From contig JAJFHS010000039.1 in assembly GCA_021775475.1 (NCBI GenBank), positions 1 through 64,000 on the forward strand: DNA of 64,000 nucleotides. The letters are read 5' to 3'. The translations under genes were made by a program, and so were the position numbers. This document shows positions 53,447 to 62,874 of the stretch, piece by piece; positions within the stretch are counted from its first letter, which is position 1, and every line of letters begins with the position of its first letter. The stretch is from Hyphomicrobiales bacterium (GTDB lineage Bacteria; Pseudomonadota; Alphaproteobacteria; Rhizobiales; JAJFHR01). A model generated the notes under the pieces. It was not told the DNA's origin. It was given only the letters and a program-made list of their open reading frames with translations, and searched no databases.

Positions 53447-53803
53447 ATGTCAAAACACGAAAAAAGGGCTAGCTTTATATTTGCGGTAGTTCTTGCGATG
53501 TCGGCAAATCCAGCATTGGCAGCTCCTTTGAACCAGGAACAAGTTTCAAGTCAGCTGGTCGGTAAAAAGCTTCACGCCAAGAAAATGGGCATGCCGGTAC
53601 AGCTTGTGTATAAAAACAATGGTACTGTAACAATGAAAATGCCCTTCATGTCTGGCAAAGGTACGTGGTGGTTCAAAGGAAAGCAGATCTGCATGGACAT
53701 GATAAATGGTCCACGCCGCGGTCTGACGTGTGTGACCTTTGAGCATATAAAAGAAAACAGGTTTCGCAATTCGCAAGGAGTTGATTTCACTGTCGGAAAA
53801 TAA
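53447..53803 (+). CDS. Small exported hypothetical protein
   Basis: A 118-residue protein with a signal peptide ending in ANPALAA near residue 27 and a short mature domain, GTWWFKGKQICMDM and RGLTCVTFEH, with two cysteines that could pair. It looks like a small periplasmic beta-domain of unknown function. The ATG at 53447 has only a weak ribosome-binding site; the open frame upstream is not coding. It overlaps no neighbour and lies 28 bp before the regulator. Confidence 0.68.
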   Translation: MSKHEKRASFIFAVVLAMSANPALAAPLNQEQVSSQLVGKKLHAKKMGMPVQLVYKNNGTVTMKMPFMSGKGTWWFKGKQICMDMINGPRRGLTCVTFEHIKENRFRNSQGVDFTVGK

Positions 53804-53831
53804 CGCCATCCAGATTGAACGAGGTATCCCA

Positions 53832-54473
53832 ATGCCAGTGCGCAAAAGAAAAAGTGCCGCAGAACGAAAAGAAGAAATCATTGACGCGACCTTGCGCCTT
53901 GCTGGTGAAATTGGCCCCGATAGATTGACAACTGAAGACCTGGCCAGGGAAATTGGCATCTCTCAACCAGGAATTTTTCGCCACTTCCCAACCAAGGGTG
54001 CAATCTGGGAGGCTGTCGGTCGCCACATAGGAACATTGCTCAAGGCAAAAATGGCTTTGGCCCCAAATCGGGGTAATCTGCCAATTGATGATCTTAGAAG
54101 TTTGGTTATCGGGCAACTCGCCTTTATTGAAACAACACCGGCAATTCCCGCTATTTTGTTTTCGCGTGAGTTACATGCAGAAAACGATCAGCTTCGGGCT
54201 TTTTTTGCAAGTCTGATTGCCAGTCGCCACAGGCATTTTTCAGAACTCATCGAGGCAGAAATTACAGCTGGCAGGTTTAAGCCGTCTTTGGACAGTGATG
54301 ATGGTGCCTATTTGATTTTGGCCCTCATTCAAGGCCTTGCAATGCGATGGTCACTCAACAATCGCAATTTTAATTTACCCGAAGAAGGTCAGCGCTTGCT
54401 TGATATGCTGCTTAAAGGTTTCATGGTTCCAAAATCGCACCGGGATAGCAACAATGGAGGCTCAAATGAGTGA
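53832..54473 (+). CDS. TetR family transcriptional regulator
   Basis: A 213-residue regulator. The N-terminal helix-turn-helix (KEEIIDATLRLAGEIGPDRLTTEDLAREIGISQPGIFRHFPTKGAIW, residues about 12-55) is textbook TetR; the rest is an all-helical ligand domain. The ATG at 53832 has GAGGT upstream. It likely represses from the palindrome at 52908-52923, controlling the efflux operon and its own run. Its stop overlaps the next start. Ligand unknown. Confidence 0.93.
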   Translation: MPVRKRKSAAERKEEIIDATLRLAGEIGPDRLTTEDLAREIGISQPGIFRHFPTKGAIWEAVGRHIGTLLKAKMALAPNRGNLPIDDLRSLVIGQLAFIETTPAIPAILFSRELHAENDQLRAFFASLIASRHRHFSELIEAEITAGRFKPSLDSDDGAYLILALIQGLAMRWSLNNRNFNLPEEGQRLLDMLLKGFMVPKSHRDSNNGGSNE

Positions 54474-55320
54474 TGATACCACACGCACCAATCGCATAAA
54501 AACTCTGATGGAAAGCCCGACCTATCGTCTTGCAACTGATGATCCGGATTTTCTTGAACATGATGATTTGCGCGCCGTTCGCCTTCAGCTCGAATACCTG
54601 AAGCCTGAATGGACTATGCGCAAACAGGGTATTGGTTCAACCGTCATTGTGTTTGGCAGTGCCCGTTTGTTATCTGGCGGCCAGATTGACACAGAGCTTG
54701 CCAGGCTTGATGAAAAACTTGGAAAAACACCGGATGATGCAGAACTCCTTTCGGAATATGAATTGCTGCAGAAGCGGCGAAAATATGTAAAATATTACAA
54801 TGAAGCGCGAAAGTTCGCCGCTCTTGTTTCAAAGCGGTTTCAGGATGAATGCAGGTGTGATTTTGTTGTCGTAACCGGCGGTGGTCCGGGCATAATGGAG
54901 GCTGCCAACCGGGGGGCTGATGATGTTGGCGCCCGCTCAATCGGTCTTAATATTGAACTGCCTCACGAGCAGACACCCAATCCTTTCATCTCGCCGCAAT
55001 TATGTTTTCAGTTCCGCTATTTTGCTTTGCGCAAAATGCATTTTTTAATGCGGGCCAAAGCCCTTCTGGCATTTCCCGGCGGGTTTGGCACTTTAGATGA
55101 ATTGTTCGATGTTTTGACCCTTGTGCAGACAAAAAAAGTGCCTCCATTACCCATCGTTTTAATGGGGAAAGAGTATTGGTCGAGGGCGGTAAACTTTGAG
55201 TTTCTCGCGCAAGAAGGCTTTATCAGCAAGCAAGATCTGACACTGTTTACCATTACCGATTGCGCCGAACAGGCCGTTGAATTTATCAGTGATTTCTATC
55301 ACGGCGTCCCACCTGAATAA
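54466..55320 (+). CDS. LOG family protein
   Basis: A 284-residue Rossmann-fold protein with VVTGGGPGIMEAANRGA near 140 and the signature FPGGFGTLDELFDVLTL near 205 (PGGxGTxxE, the phosphoribohydrolase active site). The family ranges from cytokinin-activating LOG enzymes to nucleotide 5'-monophosphate nucleosidases (PpnN). The extra N-terminal region of about 90 residues fits the longer bacterial group. The start overlaps the TetR stop by 8 nt, with GGAGG upstream. Confidence 0.88.
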   Translation: MSDDTTRTNRIKTLMESPTYRLATDDPDFLEHDDLRAVRLQLEYLKPEWTMRKQGIGSTVIVFGSARLLSGGQIDTELARLDEKLGKTPDDAELLSEYELLQKRRKYVKYYNEARKFAALVSKRFQDECRCDFVVVTGGGPGIMEAANRGADDVGARSIGLNIELPHEQTPNPFISPQLCFQFRYFALRKMHFLMRAKALLAFPGGFGTLDELFDVLTLVQTKKVPPLPIVLMGKEYWSRAVNFEFLAQEGFISKQDLTLFTITDCAEQAVEFISDFYHGVPPE

Positions 55321-55355
55321 TCCAGTTTTTTCACAGTGCTCAAGGAGCAACGAAA

Positions 55356-56789
55356 ATGACAACAAAAACAAAACTAAACATTTCATTTCTGGGCGCTGCG
55401 GGAGAAGTCACGGGTTCCTGCTACCTTGTCGAAGGACCATCTTTCAAATTCCTGGTTGATTGCGGGATGTTTCAAGGTGGCAAGCATGCCGATGCCAAAA
55501 ACCGCTCCAACTTTTCATTTAAGCCACATGAGATTGATTTTCTTGTTCTCACTCATGGTCACATCGATCACAGCGGGTTAATTCCGAAACTGTGTCGCGA
55601 TGGTTTTAAAGGCCCGATTTATACAACTGATGCAACGGCTCAATTGCTGGAAATCATGTTACGCGATAGCACCCATATTCATGAAACAAGTGCAGAGCGG
55701 GAAAATCGAAAACGTAAAAAACATGAAAAGCCGATTACGCCGCTCTATACAATTGTTGATGCGGAAAAGTCATTGCAGCAGCTTAAACCGCAATCTTATG
55801 ATGAAACCTACAACCCACATGACAACGTCAGGGTTTGTATGCGTGATGCGGGTCATATTCTCGGTTCAGCAATTTTGGAGATCTGGATCAGGCAGGGAAA
55901 ACACGAACAAAAAATCGTATTCTCCGGTGACCTTGGTCAACCGGGGCGGCCAATCCTGAGGGATCCAGTACGTATCGAAAAAACGGATTATCTGATTGTA
56001 GAATCGACCTATGGAGATCGCCAGCATAAAGCCTTGAGGCCCTCACTGGACGAATTGGTCGATGCCATCAACGATACAATTGTGCCCGGCAGGGGTAATA
56101 TTATTATTCCAGCTTTTGCGGTCGGGCGAACCCAGGAGATTATCTATTATCTCTACAGTTTAACAAAAGACAAAAGGGTCTCAAACCTTACCGTCTTTCT
56201 CGATTCACCCATGGCCCAAAGAGTGACCCGCCTGACCCGCCATCATATCGAACTGTTTGATAAAAAGGGGATGGAACTGGTTGACTGGTATGAACATCAC
56301 AATCACGAGATGACGCTGAAGTTCACCGAAACCGTGCAGGAATCCATGGCGCTTAACACAATCAGTTCTGGTGCAATCATTATATCAGCAAGCGGCATGT
56401 GCAATGCAGGACGTATCCTGCATCATTTAAGGCATGGTCTGGACCGCCGTGAAAACACAATACTGATTACCGGCTTTCAGGCCGAAGGTACGTTGGGCCG
56501 ACGCCTTGTTGACGGCACGAAAAAAGTTAAGATTTTCGGAAAGGAAATTCCGGTCAAGGCCCGCATAATCACCATCGGCGGATTTTCTGCCCATGCAGAT
56601 CAAAAGGCTATTTTAGATTGGTTGCAGGGTTTTAAAGCCCCGCCCAAACAAACCTTTATCACCCATGGAGAGCCGAAATCTTCCCAAGCACTGGAAAAAC
56701 AAATCAATGATCGCTTGAACTGGAAAACAAATATTCCCGAAAACGGTGACCAGGCAACTCTTGGTGAAGGCCCGGTTAAAAGAGGATAG
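55356..56789 (+). CDS. MBL-fold beta-CASP metallo-hydrolase (RNase-like)
   Basis: A 477-residue metallo-beta-lactamase-fold protein of the CPSF/RNase J-type beta-CASP group. The first metal motif is THGHIDHSGL near 67, another is the DAGHILGSAIL segment near 169, then SGDLGQPGRP near 191. The beta-CASP domain carries SASGMCNAGRILHHLRHGL near 345 and the last GGFSAHADQ near 410. It is probably an RNA 3'-processing or 5'-exonuclease-like enzyme. AAGGAG lies 8 nt before the ATG, and the phosphoketolase starts 4 bp beyond the stop. Confidence 0.9.
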   Translation: MTTKTKLNISFLGAAGEVTGSCYLVEGPSFKFLVDCGMFQGGKHADAKNRSNFSFKPHEIDFLVLTHGHIDHSGLIPKLCRDGFKGPIYTTDATAQLLEIMLRDSTHIHETSAERENRKRKKHEKPITPLYTIVDAEKSLQQLKPQSYDETYNPHDNVRVCMRDAGHILGSAILEIWIRQGKHEQKIVFSGDLGQPGRPILRDPVRIEKTDYLIVESTYGDRQHKALRPSLDELVDAINDTIVPGRGNIIIPAFAVGRTQEIIYYLYSLTKDKRVSNLTVFLDSPMAQRVTRLTRHHIELFDKKGMELVDWYEHHNHEMTLKFTETVQESMALNTISSGAIIISASGMCNAGRILHHLRHGLDRRENTILITGFQAEGTLGRRLVDGTKKVKIFGKEIPVKARIITIGGFSAHADQKAILDWLQGFKAPPKQTFITHGEPKSSQALEKQINDRLNWKTNIPENGDQATLGEGPVKRG

Positions 56790-56792
56790 GCC

Positions 56793-59171
56793 ATGACAAC
56801 TCAAACCCATGAAAATGTCTTGACTAAACCGCAGCTTGAACAAATCCATGCATGGTGGCGGGCGGCAAATTATTTATCTGTCGGCCAGATTTTTCTAATG
56901 GACAATCCGCTGCTGGAACAACCGTTGAAAAAAGAGCATGTCAAGCCGCGCCGTCTGGGGCACTGGGGCACAACCCCGGGGCTCAATCTGATCTATGCCC
57001 ACACCAACAGGGTGATCAAAAACGAAAACCTCAATGCCATATTCATAACCGGTCCCGGACATGGTGCGCCTGCATTGCTTGCCAACACCTGGATGGAGGG
57101 CAGCTATAGCGAACTGTACCCCGATATTTCACAAGACAAGACAGGCATGCAAAAACTGTTCAGACAGTTTTCCTTTCCCGGCGGCGTACCCAGCCATTGT
57201 TCTCCTGAAACCCCCGGCTCCATCCACGAGGGCGGTGAACTGGGATATTCGCTGGCGCACGCCTTTGGCGCTGTTTTTGATAACCCGGATTTGCTGGCCT
57301 TGTGTGTTGTCGGTGATGGTGAGGCCGAAACCGGCCCGCTGGCAGCGGCATGGCAAAGCAATAAATTTATCAATCCGGCACGTGATGGTGCCGTTTTACC
57401 GGTCCTGCACCTCAATGGTTACAAGATTGCCAACCCGACGGTTTTTGCCCGTATCAAACAACAAGGTCTTGAGCAAATGTTTGATGGCCTTGGCTACCGG
57501 CCTTATTATATAGAAGGCAATGACCCTCTGGTTGTTCACCAGCAACTGGCGGCAGTATTTGATCAGGCCATTGCTGATATAAAAAACATCCAGCATAAAG
57601 CCCGGCAAGGCGGTGGTGATGAATTGCCGCGCTGGCCGATGATTGTTTTGAGAACTCCCAAAGGCTGGACCTGCCCCAAACAGGTTGACGGTCTTAAGGT
57701 GGAGGATTTCTGGCGCGCCCACCAGATGCCAATTCCTGATGTAACAACACCGGCACATTTGAAAACACTGAACGACTGGATGGCCAGTTACCGGCCACAT
57801 GAGTTGTTTGATCACCAGGGCCAGCTAAAACCGGAAATTGCAGCCCTTGCACCAAAGGGTGAAAAACGCATGGGTGCCAACCCCCATGCCAATGGCGGTC
57901 TGTTATTGAAGCCCCTGCAATTGCCTGATCATAGGAAATTTGGCTTGCCAGTGGAAAAACCCGGCAGCATGACAGGTGAGGCCACCAGACAAATGGGGAT
58001 TTATCTGCGTGATGTGATGCGCTTGAATTTACCGCAGGCCAACTTCAGGGTTATGGGCCCTGATGAAACAGCCTCCAACCGGCTTTCAGCACTATTTGAA
58101 GTGACCAATCGTGTGTGGATGGCAGATATTTATGATTATGACGATCACCTTGCCACTGATGGGCGGGTGATGGAAATTCTGTCAGAGCACACCTGTCAGG
58201 GCTGGCTCGAAGGATATCTTCTCACCGGTCGCCATGGTTTGTTTTCCTGTTATGAGGCCTTCATCCATATTGTTGATTCAATGTTTAACCAGCACGCAAA
58301 ATGGCTAAAGGTTTGTAGCGAAGTATCATGGCGTGCCGACATTGCATCGCTTAATATTTTACTGACATCCCATGTTTGGCGTCAGGACCACAATGGCTTT
58401 TCCCACCAGGACCCCGGTTTTATCAATCATGTGGTCAACAAAAAAGCTGAAACCGTGCGGGTCTATTTGCCGCCGGATGCCAACACCTTGTTATGTGTGA
58501 CCCATCAATGTCTCAGCTCAAAAAATCTGGTTAATGTCATTGTCGCCGGCAAGCAGCCTGAACCCCAATGGCTGAACATGGAGGACGCAGAAAATCATTG
58601 CAAAGCCGGGATAGGTATCTGGCATTGGGCTGGAAACGAAAATCCAGCGCAAAAACCTGATGTTATTTTGGCATGTTGCGGTGATGTGCCGACGATTGAA
58701 ACCCTTGCCGCGGCCCGTTTATTGCAACAATATGCACCCGATTTAAGGGTACGGGTCATCAACATTGTTGATCTGATGACGCTGCAACCTGCCAGTGAAC
58801 ATCCTCACGGACTGGAAGATGGAAAATTTGACGAGCTGTTTACAACCAACACGCCGATCATTTTTGCCTTTCACGGCTACCCGTCACTGATACACAGGCT
58901 TGTCTATAAACGTAAATGCCATCACTTTTTACATGTCCATGGCTACAAGGAAGAAGGCACCACAACAACACCGTTTGACATGGCCGTTCGCAATGACCTC
59001 GACCGTTTCCATCTGGTTTTAAATGTCGTCAAACATGTTCCAGAAGCCAAAAAACTTGCGAGTGATATTCGACATGCGATGAACAATAAACTGGCGGAAC
59101 ACCACAAGTACATCACAACTCATGGTCAGGATATGCCCGAAATAAGCAACTGGAAATGGCCTCTTTCTTAA
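56793..59171 (+). CDS. Phosphoketolase (xylulose-5-P/fructose-6-P type)
   Basis: A 792-residue thiamine-diphosphate enzyme, normal length for the family. It splits xylulose-5-phosphate (or fructose-6-phosphate) with phosphate into glyceraldehyde-3-phosphate (or erythrose-4-phosphate) and acetyl phosphate. Landmarks are [13 protein letters not shown] near 80, the cofactor-binding [13 protein letters not shown] near 170 and [12 protein letters not shown] near 205. AGAGGA precedes the ATG. No acetate kinase or phosphotransacetylase is adjacent, so the fate of acetyl phosphate is unclear; acs at 26 kb could recover acetate. Confidence 0.95.
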   Translation: MTTQTHENVLTKPQLEQIHAWWRAANYLSVGQIFLMDNPLLEQPLKKEHVKPRRLGHWGTTPGLNLIYAHTNRVIKNENLNAIFITGPGHGAPALLANTWMEGSYSELYPDISQDKTGMQKLFRQFSFPGGVPSHCSPETPGSIHEGGELGYSLAHAFGAVFDNPDLLALCVVGDGEAETGPLAAAWQSNKFINPARDGAVLPVLHLNGYKIANPTVFARIKQQGLEQMFDGLGYRPYYIEGNDPLVVHQQLAAVFDQAIADIKNIQHKARQGGGDELPRWPMIVLRTPKGWTCPKQVDGLKVEDFWRAHQMPIPDVTTPAHLKTLNDWMASYRPHELFDHQGQLKPEIAALAPKGEKRMGANPHANGGLLLKPLQLPDHRKFGLPVEKPGSMTGEATRQMGIYLRDVMRLNLPQANFRVMGPDETASNRLSALFEVTNRVWMADIYDYDDHLATDGRVMEILSEHTCQGWLEGYLLTGRHGLFSCYEAFIHIVDSMFNQHAKWLKVCSEVSWRADIASLNILLTSHVWRQDHNGFSHQDPGFINHVVNKKAETVRVYLPPDANTLLCVTHQCLSSKNLVNVIVAGKQPEPQWLNMEDAENHCKAGIGIWHWAGNENPAQKPDVILACCGDVPTIETLAAARLLQQYAPDLRVRVINIVDLMTLQPASEHPHGLEDGKFDELFTTNTPIIFAFHGYPSLIHRLVYKRKCHHFLHVHGYKEEGTTTTPFDMAVRNDLDRFHLVLNVVKHVPEAKKLASDIRHAMNNKLAEHHKYITTHGQDMPEISNWKWPLS

Positions 59172-59327
59172 ACTAAGAAATGAGCTTGTCGATGTTTAAA
59201 AGCATTATCGTGGGCGGGTAATATCAGTTCAAACCGTTATGATCTGCGTCGAACCGTGAAAACCCAACTGAATCACAAGCCATTGACATCACTCCATTTA
59301 TTCTGGGTTACGCACTTAAAGAGGCGC
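59172..59327. other. Intergenic gap between convergent genes
   Basis: The phosphoketolase and DgcA genes converge here. I see no RNA gene, clear terminator or repeat. Confidence 0.5.
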
Positions 59328-60314
59328 CTATCCCCACAATTCAGGCGCTGGCGGAGTGATCTGGCTGTTGGTATCATACCTCAGACAGGGATCACGATCT
59401 TTCGATAATAATAACGGGCCGTCAAGATCAACAAAACTGGCCATCTGGGCAATGATCATGCCCGGTGCCATCGCCAGTGACGTGCCGATGTTACAGCCAA
59501 CCATAATCCCAAACCCCAGGGATTTAGCCTCGCCAACGAGTTTCAGCGCTTCGCTCAGGCCACCGGTTTTGTCCAGTTTGATATTGACGAATTCATATTT
59601 ACCCACAAGGCCCGGCAGTGATGCCCGGTTCAGGCAGCTTTCGTCGGCAGCCAGAGGAATGGGGGAACTATAGTCCGACAACACATCATCTTCGCCGGGT
59701 TTAAACGGTTGCTCGACCAACTCGACGCCAAGGGCTGCAAGCTTGGGCATATACGCCAAAAGTTGCGCTTGGCTCCAACCGGTATTGGCATCGACTGAAA
59801 TGCGCGCATCGGGCGCCGCTGCGCGCACAGCGGCAACGCGTTCAGGATCACCCTCGCGGCCGATTTTCAGTTTCAACACCGGGCGATGACGATTGGCTTT
59901 TGCATCCGCTGCCATCTTTTCCGGGCTATCCAAAGAGATGGTAAAAACCGTCGTCACCGGTTTCATCGGCGCATCAAGACCAACCAGTTGGTGGATCGGT
60001 GTCGCGGTTTGTTTGGCTTGCAAATCCCACAAGGCACAATCAATGGCATTGCGCGCCGGTCCCGCCGGCATCAACGCCTGCAGGCCTGTTTGGCTACAGC
60101 CCTTCTCGATGTGGCTCACAACAGCTTCGATATCCTGTATAACGGTTGCGCGTCCGGGGAAAAAGATATCGGCATATTCGCATTCACCGCGCCCGGAAAA
60201 CCCGTTGTCGGAAATTTCAACGACCACCACTTCGCCCTGCTCCTGCACCAGGCGTGATATGATAAAGGGCTCATGTAAAGGCCATTGCTCGGCGGTTATT
60301 TTCACCTGTCTCAT
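59328..60314 (-). CDS. dgcA: N-acetyl-D-glutamate racemase / dipeptide-epimerase-like enolase-superfamily enzyme
   Basis: A 328-residue enolase-superfamily enzyme. Catalytic marks are the KLKIGRE Lys-x-Lys near 148, metal ligands Asp in SVDANTGWS near 172, Glu in LVEQPF near 199 and Asp in AADESC near 224, and the second base in VNIKLDKTGG near 246. It belongs with L-Ala-D/L-Glu epimerases; coupling to a DgcN gene (4-nt overlap) points to the D-glutamate route, where DgcN acetylates D-Glu and DgcA racemises N-acetyl-D-Glu. An Ala-Glu epimerase role in murein recycling remains possible. Confidence 0.85.
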   Translation of the reverse strand: MRQVKITAEQWPLHEPFIISRLVQEQGEVVVVEISDNGFSGRGECEYADIFFPGRATVIQDIEAVVSHIEKGCSQTGLQALMPAGPARNAIDCALWDLQAKQTATPIHQLVGLDAPMKPVTTVFTISLDSPEKMAADAKANRHRPVLKLKIGREGDPERVAAVRAAAPDARISVDANTGWSQAQLLAYMPKLAALGVELVEQPFKPGEDDVLSDYSSPIPLAADESCLNRASLPGLVGKYEFVNIKLDKTGGLSEALKLVGEAKSLGFGIMVGCNIGTSLAMAPGMIIAQMASFVDLDGPLLLSKDRDPCLRYDTNSQITPPAPELWG

Positions 60315-61333
60315 ATATTTTTCTCCAGATAATCCACCAGCGCTGCCACCCCGGTTCTCACCGGATCGACCACAGAAACTTGATGTTTTTGCTCAATTTC
60401 TGCCATTTGGGCCGCTGCCTGATCTGCCTCAAGCAAGGATGAGTTCACCGCAATGCCGACAAGTTTTGCCCGCGCATTTGTCCGCCGGGCAAGATCAAGG
60501 TTGGTTTGAATGACCTGTTTTAACGGCGGGATGGCATAACCGGGATAACCGCCATCTATTTCTGCGCGCCCGAGTTCATGACACAATACCAGACCATCGG
60601 CCTGGGCACCGTGCAGAAGTCCCAGAGATACGGCTGCATAGGCCGGGTGGAACAGTGACCCCTGCCCTTCAATAATGTCGATATGATCAGCATCATTATC
60701 CGGGGCCAACACCTCAACAGCGCCGGATAAGAAGTCAGACACCACCGCATCGACCGCAATGCCGGCACCTTCAATTAAAATTCCGGTTTGTCCTGTCGCC
60801 CGGAAGGTCGAGTTTTGCCCGCGCCGTTTGAGCTCCGCATTTATCGCCAAAGCCGAATACATCTTGCCCACACAACAATCCGTCCCAACGGTTAAAACGC
60901 GCTTGCCGGTTAATTTGACGCCGGTGCCACAGGGAAGGTTTGCCGGTGGCACACGCACATCGAAAACTTTTCTCCCTGTACGCTCGGCTACCTGTTGAAT
61001 TTCAGGAATTTCGCCCAGTTGCGTGTGCAAACCGCTGGCAATATCCAATCCCGCTTCAAGCGCTGCCACACAGACCAAAAGCCAGCTTTCCGGCAAGCTC
61101 CCGCCCACCGGCGCAAGACCGATGACAATGGTGCCGGCCCCTGCATTGGCAGCTTCAACAACCCCCATATCAGGCAGGCCGATATCGACCGCGTCTGGTG
61201 TCAGTCGCATTTGCCCCAAACTGTCTTCCGGGCGCCAATAGGCAATACCGGCGGCCGTTTTTGCCACCATGGTATCTTCTGCATCGCCAATAAAAAGCAG
61301 GTAGGGCTTGCGCAATTCAATCAGTTCGGCCAT
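60311..61333 (-). CDS. dgcN: N-acetyltransferase DgcN (DUF1611 family)
   Basis: A 340-residue protein of the DUF1611 family. The nucleotide-binding-like segment RVLTVGTDCCVGKMYSALAINAELKRRG near 145 (P-loop-type GTDCCVGKM) and IEGQGSLFHPAYAAVSLGLLHG near 225 are its hallmarks. Family members called DgcN acetylate D-glutamate for catabolism with DgcA. The 4-nt overlap with dgcA shows translational coupling. It lies 60 bp below the Liv-type transporter genes and may be cotranscribed with them. Confidence 0.83.
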   Translation of the reverse strand: MAELIELRKPYLLFIGDAEDTMVAKTAAGIAYWRPEDSLGQMRLTPDAVDIGLPDMGVVEAANAGAGTIVIGLAPVGGSLPESWLLVCVAALEAGLDIASGLHTQLGEIPEIQQVAERTGRKVFDVRVPPANLPCGTGVKLTGKRVLTVGTDCCVGKMYSALAINAELKRRGQNSTFRATGQTGILIEGAGIAVDAVVSDFLSGAVEVLAPDNDADHIDIIEGQGSLFHPAYAAVSLGLLHGAQADGLVLCHELGRAEIDGGYPGYAIPPLKQVIQTNLDLARRTNARAKLVGIAVNSSLLEADQAAAQMAEIEQKHQVSVVDPVRTGVAALVDYLEKNI

Positions 61334-61393
61334 GAGGGAAAACCAAATCTTAAAACTTCGGGAGATCGTACAATAAGGTAGATTTTTTTAAAC

Positions 61394-62125
61394 TCAGCCG
61401 ACCCAGAATGCTTTTTCCAGATCACTAAAATCAGAAGCCGGACCTTCAAATTTATTTCGACCCAATTCCAGAACATAGACATAATCGGCAATTTTCAGAG
61501 CCTGGCGAATTTCCTGGTCAACAATGAGAATGGTCAGGTGATCTTCAGTGGCAAGCGCTGTGAGCATCTCATAAACTTCTGCCGCCAGCATCTTTGACAG
61601 ACCGGCTGTTGGTTCATCCACCAACAGCATTTTGGGCTCGGCCATTAACGTGCGGCCAATCTCAACCATACGCTGCTGTCCGCCAGAAAGTTCGCCGGTT
61701 ATCTGTTTACGCTTGTCACGCAATACCGGAAATCGCTCGTAGTTGATTTCGATTTTTTCGGCCACCTGTTTTTTGTCTTTGCGGAAAGTCCAGCCCCCCA
61801 ACGTGAGGTTTTCTTCAACCGACATGTCTTTAAACACACCGGGTTGCTGAGGAATATACGCCAGACCTTTGAGAATGCGTTTGTGTGTCGGCACATCGAG
61901 AATATCTTCGCCGTCCAGTGTAATGGTGCCAGCATTGGGGCGTAAAAATCCAAAAATTGCTTTCAAAGCCGTTGACTTGCCAACCCCATTGGCGCCGAGA
62001 ATGGCTGTAATCTGGTTTTTGCGCGCCTTGATGTTTAAGCCCTGGAGAATGTTGAGATCCTTGTAATACCCCACATCCAGGTCATTCACTTCAAGAACGG
62101 CAGGAACATCAGCAATGTCAGTCAT
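61394..62125 (-). CDS. livF: Branched-chain amino acid-type ABC transporter ATPase LivF
   Basis: A 243-residue ABC ATPase with Walker A GANGVGKST near 44, signature LSGGQQRMVEIGR near 146 and Walker B MLLVDEPTAGLS near 166. The pattern of LivF/LivG together with a LivM permease marks the HAAT (branched-chain/amide) importer family. Overlaps livG by ATGA. Substrate may be a D-amino acid or peptide given the DgcA/DgcN neighbours (inference). Confidence 0.92.
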   Translation of the reverse strand: MTDIADVPAVLEVNDLDVGYYKDLNILQGLNIKARKNQITAILGANGVGKSTALKAIFGFLRPNAGTITLDGEDILDVPTHKRILKGLAYIPQQPGVFKDMSVEENLTLGGWTFRKDKKQVAEKIEINYERFPVLRDKRKQITGELSGGQQRMVEIGRTLMAEPKMLLVDEPTAGLSKMLAAEVYEMLTALATEDHLTILIVDQEIRQALKIADYVYVLELGRNKFEGPASDFSDLEKAFWVG

Positions 62126-62874
62126 GCCTGCCCCTCTTTTTCATCTTCTTCATCTTCATCAATACCCAGATAAGCTTCGATGACCGCCGGGTCACGTTTG
62201 ATTTCCTCTGGCGGTCCATCGGCAATCATATCACCATAATTCAGCACCAGCAGGCGATGACAGAGAGAGAAAATTGAATCCATCTGATGGCTGATTAAAA
62301 TGATCGCCGTACCCTGGTCATTTACCCGCTCAATGTAGCTGTAGATAATTTTCATCAACGAGGGATGCACCCCGGCAAACGGTTCATCAAGAATGATCAC
62401 TTGCGGGTTGAGCATCAATAACCGTCCCAACTCAAGTAATTTCTGTTGCCCGCCGGAAAGAGCCTGAGCGTATTCATTGCGCAAGTGTTCCATGGTCAGA
62501 AACTCCAGAACTTCCATGGATTTTTCATGTATTTCAGCTTTTGAATGTTCTGTACCCAGCGCCAGTGCCGGCACATAGAGATTTTCAAGCACCGACATGC
62601 GGCGGAAGGACCGCGTCACCTGGAACGTGCGCCCCAGGCCGGCCTTGGCCACCTGAAACGGCTCCAGCTGGTCAATGCGTTGATTATTGAGATATACCGT
62701 GCCGCTATTGGGTTTGATTGCGCCATCAAGTACATTGGTGAGCGTGGTTTTTCCCGCCCCGTTTGGACCGATAAGCCCGATCAACTCCGGCCCCTTGATG
62801 TCAAAAGAAACATCCTTGAGAACGTGCAATCCACCAAAGCGTTTGTTCAATTTTGATACTGAAAGCTCAATCAC
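62122..62874 (-). CDS. livG: Branched-chain amino acid-type ABC transporter ATPase LivG
   Basis: A 250-residue ABC ATPase: Walker A GPNGAGKTT near 38, LSGGQQKLLELGR near 139 and Walker B VIILDEPFAGVH near 158. The C-terminus ends with a short acidic stretch (DEDEEDEKEGQA). The gene overlaps livM and livF by 4 nt each, so the three are translated together. Confidence 0.92.
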   Translation of the reverse strand: MIELSVSKLNKRFGGLHVLKDVSFDIKGPELIGLIGPNGAGKTTLTNVLDGAIKPNSGTVYLNNQRIDQLEPFQVAKAGLGRTFQVTRSFRRMSVLENLYVPALALGTEHSKAEIHEKSMEVLEFLTMEHLRNEYAQALSGGQQKLLELGRLLMLNPQVIILDEPFAGVHPSLMKIIYSYIERVNDQGTAIILISHQMDSIFSLCHRLLVLNYGDMIADGPPEEIKRDPAVIEAYLGIDEDEEDEKEGQA

